Positions 1 to 5,921 are shown, counted from the stretch's first letter. The stretch: 7,871 bases of DNA from CAZIRF01 sp964541755 (GCA_964541755.1 CAZIRF010000070.1:1-7871); one strand, 5' to 3'. Made by a program: numbers and translations. The notes: a model not told the origin generated them from the sequence alone.

Positions 1-2
1 TC

Positions 3-956
3 GAGCCGGGTTCAAAGCCGCGCCTCGTGTACCCGGACGGCGCAAGTGAGGAGCTCCCCTTCGCACTTGGCGCCCCCCTTCGCGTAGAGATCCCCTTGGA
101 ACGGTCGGATCAATCTTCATTCACGTACTATAATGACTGGTTTCGCCAGCCTATGAGTATAAACGGCCCGGGGGCCTGGTATCTTGTCGAGGCCGCTTTT
201 TTCGCGCCCAGGGAAACATACAGCGAACAGGAAGAGGAATTTTATCACGAGAAAAAAGACGAGTGGGCGGATAGTGATGAGGGAACCCTGGACGGCCTGC
301 GCCGCTGGCGTATTCTCTGTTCCATGGGTGGAGAAGGGGGGCTTGCGTATGGGGCCCCTTCGGTCCTTCCCCTTGAGGGCATCATAGCCGCTTCGGCAGA
401 CGGTACGGGCTTCGTTGCCCTCGGTGCCGACCACTCCATCCTCTACTACCGCACTGCCACAGGCCTTGAGCGTTCAAGCAGTCTCGATACGCCGGCGCCG
501 CCGCCGCGCACGGCCCTCGCTGCTCCCGCCGTGGGGCGGGAAACCTGGGCCCTCGTCCCGCCTGAAGAGGCCCTCACTGCGATGCGCACCAAGACGCGGG
601 AACTCCTGCGCCCCGAGGGCGACTTTGAGTTTCTCGATGTCAGCTTCCAGACCCCCTGGACCCGGCTGCCGCCACGCGGGGCCCTGCTCGTGCGCATGGC
701 TGGCGAAGAGCAGCGCAGCGTGCGCATCCGCCTCGAGAGCGACGAGGATTATCTCATGATCCTCTTCGACGAAGAGGGGCAGCGCCTGGCGGACAACATG
801 GGCTACGAGGCGGAAAAGACCCTCTCGCGCACCTTGCCCGCAGGCAGGGTACACTGGCTGGCCCTTGCCTTCCTGCACCCCGCGCGCGAGCCGGCACGGC
901 TCGTCGTGCAGGAGACGGGGGGCGGAAAGGCCAAGGAACAAGGAGAGGTATTCTGA
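3..956 (+). CDS. Unrecognised protein, 5' end missing
   Basis: I do not recognise this family. The reading frame is open from the first bases of the window (the codon at 3-5 is in frame), so the gene begins upstream; the GTG at 27 is only the first internal start-like codon. About 317 residues are visible. No signal peptide or membrane segment can be seen in this part. A strongly acidic, Glu-rich stretch lies around 220-280. A segment around 385-460 reads ADGTGFVALGADHSILYY, which resembles a beta-propeller strand pair. The last ~90 residues alternate beta-type segments (VRIRLESDEDYLMILF, then LPAGRVHWLALAF). That pattern is loosely like the PPC-type beta domains of secreted or surface proteins, but this is shape only. 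The stop TGA (954-956) shares its last base with the rnhB start, so the two genes are co-transcribed and probably translationally coupled. Codon use is like its neighbours. Function unknown. Confidence 0.75.
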   Translation, partial: EPGSKPRLVYPDGASEELPFALGAPLRVEIPLERSDQSSFTYYNDWFRQPMSINGPGAWYLVEAAFFAPRETYSEQEEEFYHEKKDEWADSDEGTLDGLRRWRILCSMGGEGGLAYGAPSVLPLEGIIAASADGTGFVALGADHSILYYRTATGLERSSSLDTPAPPPRTALAAPAVGRETWALVPPEEALTAMRTKTRELLRPEGDFEFLDVSFQTPWTRLPPRGALLVRMAGEEQRSVRIRLESDEDYLMILFDEEGQRLADNMGYEAEKTLSRTLPAGRVHWLALAFLHPAREPARLVVQETGGGKAKEQGEVF

Positions 957-1531
957 TGCTGTGCGGTATCGACGAAGCCGGTCGCGGCCCCCTGGCCGGG
1001 CCCGTGTGCGCGGCGGCTGTCGTCTTGGGCCCGGGGTTCCCCTGCGAGCTCCTCAACGACTCCAAAAAACTTTCGGAAAAGCGGCGCGAGGAGGCCCGAA
1101 AGGCCATCTGTGCGAAGGCCCTCGCCTGGGAGATTGCCTGGGCGAGCCCCGTGGAAATTGACGGTATCAACATCTTGCAGGCGAGTCTCCTCGCGATGAA
1201 ACGGGCCTTCGATGCCCTTTCTCGACGGCTTTCGGCCAGCGGCATTGCCGGGGGTTTTCAAGATATTGTGATAGACGGCACCTTCTGCCCCGATATTTCC
1301 GGGCCCGTCCGGGCCTTGGTCAAGGCCGATGCCCTCGTCCCGGAGGTCATGGCGGCGAGCATACTGGCCAAGACGGCCCGCGACCGCATGATGGCCCGCT
1401 GGGACTGGATATATCCCGGCTATGGCTACGAGGGGCACAAGGGCTACCCCACGAAGGCCCACCGCGAAGCCATTGCGCGCCTGGGGCCTTCGCCCATACA
1501 GCGGTACAGCTTCGCGGTCAAATTGCCGTAG
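956..1531 (+). CDS. rnhB: Ribonuclease HII
   Basis: RNase HII cleaves RNA-DNA hybrids and nicks 5' of single ribonucleotides left in duplex DNA, acting in the cytoplasm in ribonucleotide excision repair and RNA-primer removal. The 191-residue length is usual for the family. The N-terminal motif DEAGRGPLAGP gives the catalytic Asp6 and Glu7 plus the GRG loop that reads the RNA-DNA junction. The other two metal-binding acids are Asp107 (VIDG) and Asp125, 18 residues apart as expected. Asp125 sits in KAD rather than the usual KGD. MAASILAKTARD (132-143) and the GHKGYPTKAH segment, with Tyr164 as the junction-sensing tyrosine, complete the signature. The ATG overlaps the TGA of the upstream gene by one base, and a Shine-Dalgarno AGGAGAG lies at 941-947. 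The gene ends 12 bp from the stop of the convergent PUR gene. Identity is very secure. Confidence 0.97.
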   Translation: MLCGIDEAGRGPLAGPVCAAAVVLGPGFPCELLNDSKKLSEKRREEARKAICAKALAWEIAWASPVEIDGINILQASLLAMKRAFDALSRRLSASGIAGGFQDIVIDGTFCPDISGPVRALVKADALVPEVMAASILAKTARDRMMARWDWIYPGYGYEGHKGYPTKAHREAIARLGPSPIQRYSFAVKLP

Positions 1532-1563
1532 AGGCTTGGGGATCTAGTCGCGGGGTTTGACCG
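1515..1563. terminator. Hairpin across convergent gene ends
   Basis: The arms CGGTCAAA (1515-1522) and TTTGACCG (1556-1563) pair perfectly. Two G-U pairs and three further pairs (1526-1528 with 1551-1553, one bulged G) extend the stem. Both stop codons, rnhB TAG and PUR-gene TAG, lie in or at the edge of the loop, so an RNA from either strand could fold it at the gene end. A second small hairpin, AACGCA/TGCGTT (1564-1578), follows on the plus strand. There is no good U-tract on either side, so intrinsic termination is uncertain; the structure may instead protect 3' ends or help Rho-dependent termination. Confidence 0.4.
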
Positions 1564-2260
1564 AACGCACCTTGCGTTTGGGGCCGACGCCGGTCGTGCG
1601 GGCCACGCTGCCGGCCTTCTTGGGGCGGCTGTGACTATCAGCCGTGCCTCTCTTGACCCAGGTCTTCCGCTTTTCGCCATTTTCGCCATAGCCGGGTTTT
1701 TCGCCGCCACCGAAGGCCCTGTCGTTGAAGGGCTTCTTCTGGAAGGGGCCCCTGCCGGCGGGTGCCCGGTCGTTGCGATCGACGTGGGCGCGATCACCCC
1801 GTTCGCCATAGGTACGGTCGCCGGAAGCCCCGCCGCGGGGATATTCCGGACGGTTTCCATTGTCGCGACCCCGGTCGTGCCCGCCCTTGCCCTCATTGTA
1901 GGGTCTGCTGCCGGTGGAGCGGCCACCAGATGAGCGTTCGCCAGAGGCGCCTTCACCTGCGGGACGACCGCCTGAGCTTCGTTCGCCCTCCGAAAAGCGG
2001 CCCTTGGGGCGGGCGTTTTTGCGCTTTTCCCGTTCGGATTTCTCGAGGATCTTGAGGGCCTCGTCGAAGCCGCCCAAAAAGGCCTGGAGGTCGTCGGCAA
2101 AGAGGACGACCGATTGGCGGTCAAAGCCCCCGCTGTCCTTGTTCTTGCTCTCGACGATGTTCAAGTAGAGATCGCCAAAGCGGTTTTCCTTGACGTTGAA
2201 GAAGTACGTACGTTTGTCGAGCTGTACGACCTTCGAAAAAAGTTCTCCGCGAATTCCCAT
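1544..2260 (-). CDS. PUR-domain nucleic-acid-binding protein with RG-rich tail
   Basis: Residues 1-78 match the short PUR-alpha-like fold (DUF3276). The signature includes GELFSKVVQLDKRTYFFNVKE, then GDLYLNIVESK and a helical end (DDLQAFLGGFDEALKILEKSE). In Borrelia the single-domain relative BpuR binds both DNA and RNA and acts as a regulator, so a nucleic-acid-binding role is likely here. From about residue 79 to 238 the protein is a low-complexity tail rich in Gly, Arg, Ser, Glu and Lys, with many RG/GR and GG steps. The 8-residue unit GERSSGGR occurs at 92-99 and again exactly 15 residues later at 107-114 (bases 1919-1987). The tail ends in a very basic run. It is probably disordered and adds RNA or DNA affinity; single-domain relatives are roughly half this length. 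The start at 2260 follows AAGGAG about 12 nt upstream. The gene lies 27 bp downstream of the mutase gene on the same strand, so they form an operon. Targets are unknown. Confidence 0.85.
   Translation of the reverse strand: MGIRGELFSKVVQLDKRTYFFNVKENRFGDLYLNIVESKNKDSGGFDRQSVVLFADDLQAFLGGFDEALKILEKSEREKRKNARPKGRFSEGERSSGGRPAGEGASGERSSGGRSTGSRPYNEGKGGHDRGRDNGNRPEYPRGGASGDRTYGERGDRAHVDRNDRAPAGRGPFQKKPFNDRAFGGGEKPGYGENGEKRKTWVKRGTADSHSRPKKAGSVARTTGVGPKRKVRSVKPRD
1919..1987 (-). repeat. Imperfect 45-bp repeat in the RG tail
   Basis: Within the PUR-domain gene, two copies of a segment encoding GERSSGGR lie 45 bp apart (residues 92-99 and 107-114), with similar but not identical flanking codons. 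This suggests that the low-complexity tail grew by in-frame duplication. Confidence 0.6.
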
Positions 2261-2287
2261 GCTGTTCCCTGTCTCCTTGCGGGCCGC

Positions 2288-4348
2288 TCAGCGGTCCCGA
2301 TTTGTGCGGTCTGCCTCGTGGACCATGGCGCGCAGCCAGTCCAGGAGTTCCGCTTCCATTGAACGGTTGAAGCGCTCGAGACCCCCTTGGCCCCGATCCT
2401 TTGTCCCGTATTCTGCCATGATTCTGAATACCGGCTCGGTCCCCGAGCCGCGCATCCACAAAAAGCCCCGCTCGTCCCCGTCGCTGTCGCGAAAGAGTAT
2501 GCGCAGGCCGCCCCTGCCGCTCGTGCCGAAGGAGAGGGGGCCGGCTGTCGGTCCCTTGCCGGTCTCCGGCCCCTTGCCGGTCTCCGGCCCCGCGTCCTCG
2601 CCGCTTGCAGCGAGGAGTGTTTCCCCTGTTCCATTATAGGCGTGTGCCTCCCAGGAGGCCAATGAGGCGCGTTCTGCGAGGTCCGCTGCCTTTGTCTCCC
2701 ATTCGCGGCGGAATACCGCCTCGAAGCGGTCCTTGAGGAGCCCATGGTCCTCGCTCTCGATCTTCAAGAGGGCGCGGTCCTCGTAGACCGCGGTTGTGGA
2801 GACGGCGGGGAGGGTCGCGATGATGTCCGCGAGATCGAAGTCGCGGTAATAGGCGTCCATGCGATCCGTTTTGCGGCACCAGATCTCGAAGAGCCCCGGG
2901 CCTTCGTCGTCGCTGCGCAGGCAGAGGAGCTTGAGCAGGGCAAAGAGGGTGTTGAGGGGGTCCCGTACGGCCGAAGGATGGGTGATGGTGCCGCCCGCGG
3001 CCCCTTCGCCCAGTATGCGCACCTCGTAGCCCTCGTCGCGCAGTCGACGGGCCAGGTTGACGACGTTGGCCTCGCCGACTTCCGCGCGAAAGACCCGTGC
3101 CCCGAAGGCGCGGGCGATGTGGTCTGCGCGCAGCGAGGTGGGGTCGTTGATGGCGATGGCCAGGGGTTTGCATTTTGCGCCTTCACCGGCGCGCAGGGCC
3201 AGCCACTCCTGGTGGGCGAGCTCGGAAAGGAGGGCGAGGGCAAAGACCTCCTGGGCCTCGAGGGCGCGGGTGCGCAGAATCGACTCATCCCAGACGACGA
3301 GGTTGCCCCGGTCGCCGTCGCAATCGCTCATGTAGCCAAGGGCGAAGGCCTCGTTTTCGCGGTGGCTCTCCTCGAGGAGGGCGGCGCAGGGTTCGAGGGA
3401 GATGCCTTCGGGGACAATTCTGTGGGCGATGGTTCCGGCTCGGTCGTTGATGGCTTTTACTTCGACTCCCAGTTCCTCGAGGAAGCTGCGATCGAGGGCC
3501 GTCGCGCGGGCCGATCCGTTGAAGTCGACAACGACCCCCAAGGGCCGTTCTTTGAGCGAGGCTTCGAGGCGGTCGAGGAGGGCATCCTGAATGGCGAGAT
3601 CCTCGCTGTCTGCGATGACGGTACGGGAAAAGAGTTTGTAGGTGGAGCTCGCGTGGCGTTTTGCGTCGCGCACATCGTTCATGACGCGGGCAAAGTTCTC
3701 GCGGGATACCCCCGCAACGAGGGCGCGAAGCGTATCGGCACAATCGTCTTTGGCAATTTCTTCGCGAAAGCGGGCGATGAGCCGTGTCGCCTCGCCCCCC
3801 TCGATGACCCCGCCGTTGTTCCGCCCGAACTTGAGGCCGTTATGGCCGATGGGATTGTGGCTGGCAGATACATAGATGAAGCCGTCGCAGGCGGCATTGC
3901 CGGGTGCGTCGAGGCGGCACCAAGCCATGAGCTCGGGGACGGTGGTGATGGAGCTGTAGCGAACCGTGCAGCCCAGGGCCAGGAGGACCCGGATAATTTC
4001 ATTGGCGATGGCCGGCCCCGTGGGGCGGCTGTCGGTGCCTACTACAATACAGAGCTCGTCATCGGCGCGGTCGGCGGCACGGGGGGAGGGCTCTTCGCGC
4101 AGGAGTTGTACAAAGGAGCGGGCCGCTTCGGCGACAATATAGCGCCGGGCGGTGGAAATGGCGGGACTTGCGCTCTCTTCGTCACCGTCAAGGGCAAAGA
4201 TACCCCGCCACCCGGAGGCGGAGAGAATCATCGGGGAGAGTTCCCGGGTTATTGTCCCGTCATCTACGGGTGGGAGTCCTTCGGGGGTGCAGAGCGTATC
4301 GGGATCGGCCAGGACAATGTCCAGGTCTGGGTGGCGAATGGTGGCCAT
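2288..4348 (-). CDS. Phosphohexomutase (phosphomannomutase/phosphoglucomutase family), long form
   Basis: This alpha-D-phosphohexomutase family enzyme interconverts hexose 6-phosphate and hexose 1-phosphate in the cytoplasm, feeding sugar-nucleotide synthesis. Using the 686-residue numbering, all four family motifs are present in order: an N-terminal SGWRGIF near 45-51; the catalytic phosphoserine loop YVSASHNP with Ser163; the Mg2+ loop DCDGDR with Asp342, 344 and 346; and the phosphate loop RGSGTEP at 633-639. The sugar loop, usually GEESGH or GEMSGH, appears as GEGAAGG near 447-453, so the substrate (mannose or glucose) cannot be called. The protein is much longer than the usual 450-580 residues. 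Extra sequence lies after the catalytic loop and near the C-terminus, where a Gly/Pro-rich stretch contains a tandem repeat. I chose ATG 4348 over the ATG at 4357 because the Shine-Dalgarno AAGGAG (4363-4358) is 9 nt from the former and directly abuts the latter. It is first in an operon with the PUR gene. Confidence 0.9.
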   Translation of the reverse strand: MATIRHPDLDIVLADPDTLCTPEGLPPVDDGTITRELSPMILSASGWRGIFALDGDEESASPAISTARRYIVAEAARSFVQLLREEPSPRAADRADDELCIVVGTDSRPTGPAIANEIIRVLLALGCTVRYSSITTVPELMAWCRLDAPGNAACDGFIYVSASHNPIGHNGLKFGRNNGGVIEGGEATRLIARFREEIAKDDCADTLRALVAGVSRENFARVMNDVRDAKRHASSTYKLFSRTVIADSEDLAIQDALLDRLEASLKERPLGVVVDFNGSARATALDRSFLEELGVEVKAINDRAGTIAHRIVPEGISLEPCAALLEESHRENEAFALGYMSDCDGDRGNLVVWDESILRTRALEAQEVFALALLSELAHQEWLALRAGEGAKCKPLAIAINDPTSLRADHIARAFGARVFRAEVGEANVVNLARRLRDEGYEVRILGEGAAGGTITHPSAVRDPLNTLFALLKLLCLRSDDEGPGLFEIWCRKTDRMDAYYRDFDLADIIATLPAVSTTAVYEDRALLKIESEDHGLLKDRFEAVFRREWETKAADLAERASLASWEAHAYNGTGETLLAASGEDAGPETGKGPETGKGPTAGPLSFGTSGRGGLRILFRDSDGDERGFLWMRGSGTEPVFRIMAEYGTKDRGQGGLERFNRSMEAELLDWLRAMVHEADRTNRDR
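2553..2588. repeat. Exact 18-bp tandem duplication inside the mutase gene
   Basis: The unit CCCTTGCCGGTCTCCGGC is present twice in a row (2553-2570 and 2571-2588), and a decayed partial copy may precede it. On the coding strand it encodes GPETGK twice (residues 587-598), in a Gly/Pro-rich linker between the last conserved domain elements. It is in frame and so tolerated, and is a likely site of slipped-strand length change. Confidence 0.9.
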
Positions 4349-4357
4349 CCGGCGCAT

Positions 4358-4363
4358 CTCCTT
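4358..4363 (-). promoter_or_regulatory. Ribosome binding site deciding the mutase start
   Basis: AAGGAG on the minus strand lies directly against the ATG at 4357 (no spacing) and 9 nt from the next in-frame ATG at 4348. Only the second spacing can work, so the protein begins MATIRHP rather than MRRMATIRHP. Confidence 0.8.
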
Positions 4364-4468
4364 GTGTGCGGATTATGGAGGCAACTCTACCCCGAAACGC
4401 CCCTCTTGTGCTACATGGGGAGGGCCCCGAAAGGCCACCATTGATTCATGCGAGGCACATTCATGGTT

Positions 4469-4501
4469 GCCCTTTCAAAACTCACCGAGTTTTGAAAGGG
4501 C
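4469..4501. repeat. Perfect 15-bp inverted repeat with 3-nt loop
   Basis: The left arm GCCCTTTCAAAACTC (4469-4483) and right arm GAGTTTTGAAAGGGC (4487-4501) are perfect complements around ACC. It lies in the divergent region between the mutase and mnmA genes, 6 bp upstream of the mnmA -35 box. Neither side has a U-tract, so it does not look like a standard terminator. Both neighbouring genes read away from it, so it is probably not in either main transcript. A regulator-binding site or a dispersed genomic repeat fits better. The rest of 4364-4468 shows no gene, only a weak CATAAT box on the minus strand (4377-4372) and a repeated ATTCATG (4444 and 4459, 15 bp apart). Confidence 0.85.
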
Positions 4502-4507
4502 CTCTAC

Positions 4508-4536
4508 TTGTCACAATATGCAAATATGACTATCAT
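4508..4536 (+). promoter_or_regulatory. Sigma70-type promoter of mnmA
   Basis: A -35 box TTGTCA (4508-4513, 5 of 6 matches) and a -10 box TATCAT (4531-4536, 5 of 6 matches) are separated by exactly 17 bp. The local sequence is AT-rich against a GC-rich background. The predicted transcription start, 6-8 bp past the -10 box, is at about 4543-4545, at or next to the mnmA ATG (4545). Confidence 0.75.
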
Positions 4537-4548
4537 ACTAATGTATGA
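4533..4548. promoter_or_regulatory. Possible operator over -10 box and mnmA start
   Basis: TCATAC and GTATGA (6-bp arms, 4-bp spacer TAAT) form an inverted repeat that covers the end of the -10 box, the predicted transcription start and the mnmA start codon. A repressor bound here would block transcription. The repeat is short and could be chance in an AT-rich stretch. Confidence 0.3.
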
Positions 4549-5921
4549 ATGCCCCGACCCTACGTTTCAGAACCCTTCCTCCTCCCGGTTCCCGCGTCGC
4601 CGTTGCACTATCCGGCGGGGTGGATTCGAGTCTCTGTGCCCGCCTTTTGGTCGAGCAGGGTTGCAGCATTGTCGGGGTGACCATGCGCGTTGCCGGTGGT
4701 GCGGCCCTCTCTGCCTCGAGCCCCGGCGGCTCCTGTTACTCGGGGGGCGAAGAGGCAGACCTCGCCGCCTGCAAACGCCTCTGCGACGAGCTGGGTGCCC
4801 CTTGGGAACTCGTTGACCTCTCCCGCGAGTACGAAGCGGAGGTTCTCGAGTACTTTCGCCGCGAATACCTCGCCGGGCGCACCCCCAATCCCTGCCTGCG
4901 CTGCAACCCCCTCCTCAAATTCGGCCTCCTGCCGGCCGCTATCGCCGCGCGCGGTATCGCGGTCGACTGGTACGCCACCGGCCACTACGTGCGTATCCTC
5001 GAAGAGGATATTCGCGTAAGCGAAGAGGATACTCGCATACGCGAAGAGGTCACGGCTGATAGTTCCACTGCGAAGCCCCCTGCTGCATACCTCGCCACCG
5101 CAATGGACGGGGCGAAGGATCAGTCCTACTTCCTCCAACGACTCGATGCTTCGGTCCTTCAAAGGCTCGTGTTCCCCTTGGGCGACATGCGCAAGAGTGA
5201 GGTGCGCGCCCTGGCCCGCGAGCGGGGCCTCGAGGCGGCCGACAAGCCCGACAGCCAGGACTTCGCCTCGCGCGAAGACCTCCCGGTCATTTTTGGCGAT
5301 CGCGGCGGGAAGGCCGGCTCCTTTGTGCGGTGGCGTCCGGATAGCAGCCGCGAGGTGTTGGGGCAGCACCGGGGCCTTGAGTTCTACACGATAGGGCAGC
5401 GCCGCGGCCTGGGCCTCGCGGTCGACTCGACCCCCCTCTATGTTCTCGCCCTCGATGCCGCGCACAACGAGGTCGTTGTGGGCAGCGAGGACGAGCTCTT
5501 TGAATCGACCCTTGTCGCCCGCGATGCGGTCTGGCAGGCCGGCCTCCCCCCCGAAGGGGGCGTCTTTCGCGCCCTTGCAAAGATTCGGCTGGCCACGCCG
5601 GCGAGCCCTGCCACCGTGCGCATCCGCCCGGATGGCGGGGTGGAGGTCGCCTTCGACACGCCCCTGCGCGCCATTACGGCCGGACAGTCGGTCGCCTTCT
5701 ATCTGCCCATTGAAAATGAAAACATCGCAGCGGATCCGGCTGTCCCTGCCGGGGAGTTCTTCCGCTTCGCGGGATCGGATCGCGTGACAGAAGGGTCTGC
5801 GCAGCCGCCTTCCCTCCTCGCCCTGGTGGGCGGGGCGGTCATTGAACACGCAGGCCTGAGTCTGCCCCCGTCCGGCGGTACAAAGGCGGGCAGTGATCAA
5901 AAAGATGGGTCGCCGGCATAG
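4545..5921 (+). CDS. mnmA: tRNA-specific 2-thiouridylase MnmA, variant active site
   Basis: MnmA adenylates and thiolates U34 in the wobble position of tRNAs for Lys, Glu and Gln. The PP-loop SGGVDSS is at 23-29, followed by GRTPNPCLRCN (111-121), ATGHYVR (144-150), KDQSYFL (191-197), KPDSQDF (234-240) and the C-terminal GLEFYTIGQRRGLG region. Cys120 aligns with E. coli Cys102, and with Cys117 it makes a CxxC pair. The position of E. coli Cys199, the persulfide-carrying residue, is Ala241. All seven cysteines (31, 40, 64, 76, 80, 117, 120) lie in the first 120 residues. At 458 residues it exceeds the usual 360-390 because of an insertion near 152-182, made partly of 7-residue repeats, plus added C-terminal segments. 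ATG 4545 is the only usable start before the PP-loop and has no Shine-Dalgarno; the promoter position implies a leaderless mRNA. Family identity is secure. Whether it makes 2-thiouridine by the standard route is open. Confidence 0.93.
   Translation: MNAPTLRFRTLPPPGSRVAVALSGGVDSSLCARLLVEQGCSIVGVTMRVAGGAALSASSPGGSCYSGGEEADLAACKRLCDELGAPWELVDLSREYEAEVLEYFRREYLAGRTPNPCLRCNPLLKFGLLPAAIAARGIAVDWYATGHYVRILEEDIRVSEEDTRIREEVTADSSTAKPPAAYLATAMDGAKDQSYFLQRLDASVLQRLVFPLGDMRKSEVRALARERGLEAADKPDSQDFASREDLPVIFGDRGGKAGSFVRWRPDSSREVLGQHRGLEFYTIGQRRGLGLAVDSTPLYVLALDAAHNEVVVGSEDELFESTLVARDAVWQAGLPPEGGVFRALAKIRLATPASPATVRIRPDGGVEVAFDTPLRAITAGQSVAFYLPIENENIAADPAVPAGEFFRFAGSDRVTEGSAQPPSLLALVGGAVIEHAGLSLPPSGGTKAGSDQKDGSPA
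5001..5051. repeat. 21-bp in-frame tandem repeat in mnmA
   Basis: Two 21-bp units (5001-5021 and 5022-5042) starting GAAGAGGAT, plus a 9-bp partial third unit (5043-5051), encode EEDIRVS, EEDTRIR and EEV. This charged repeat makes up most of the insertion just after the ATGHYVR motif. The copies differ at several bases, so the duplication is not very recent. Confidence 0.8.

Noticed and set aside
803..1462. Minus-strand open frame across the upstream gene and rnhB
   Set aside because: rnhB is unambiguous on the plus strand, and the frame crosses two real genes.
4372..4377. CATAAT (minus strand) as a -10 box for the mutase operon
   Set aside because: It is suitably placed for a short leader, but no acceptable -35 box lies 16-18 bp upstream, so I do not call a promoter.
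2744..4444. 566-codon open frame on the plus strand, opposite the mutase gene
   Set aside because: It is the antisense shadow of a GC-rich gene that has all four mutase motifs; the translation has no recognisable domain and no Shine-Dalgarno.
4469..4501. Palindrome as an ordinary intrinsic terminator
   Set aside because: No T-run follows on either strand, and both flanking genes are transcribed away from it.
4608..5900. 430-codon open frame on the minus strand, opposite mnmA
   Set aside because: Same effect: high third-position GC in mnmA removes stops from the opposite strand. The mnmA motifs prove the plus strand.
4545..5921. mnmA as a pseudogene, because a catalytic cysteine is missing
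   Set aside because: The frame is intact over 458 codons with all other motifs preserved, including the PP-loop, and it has a good promoter and terminator.
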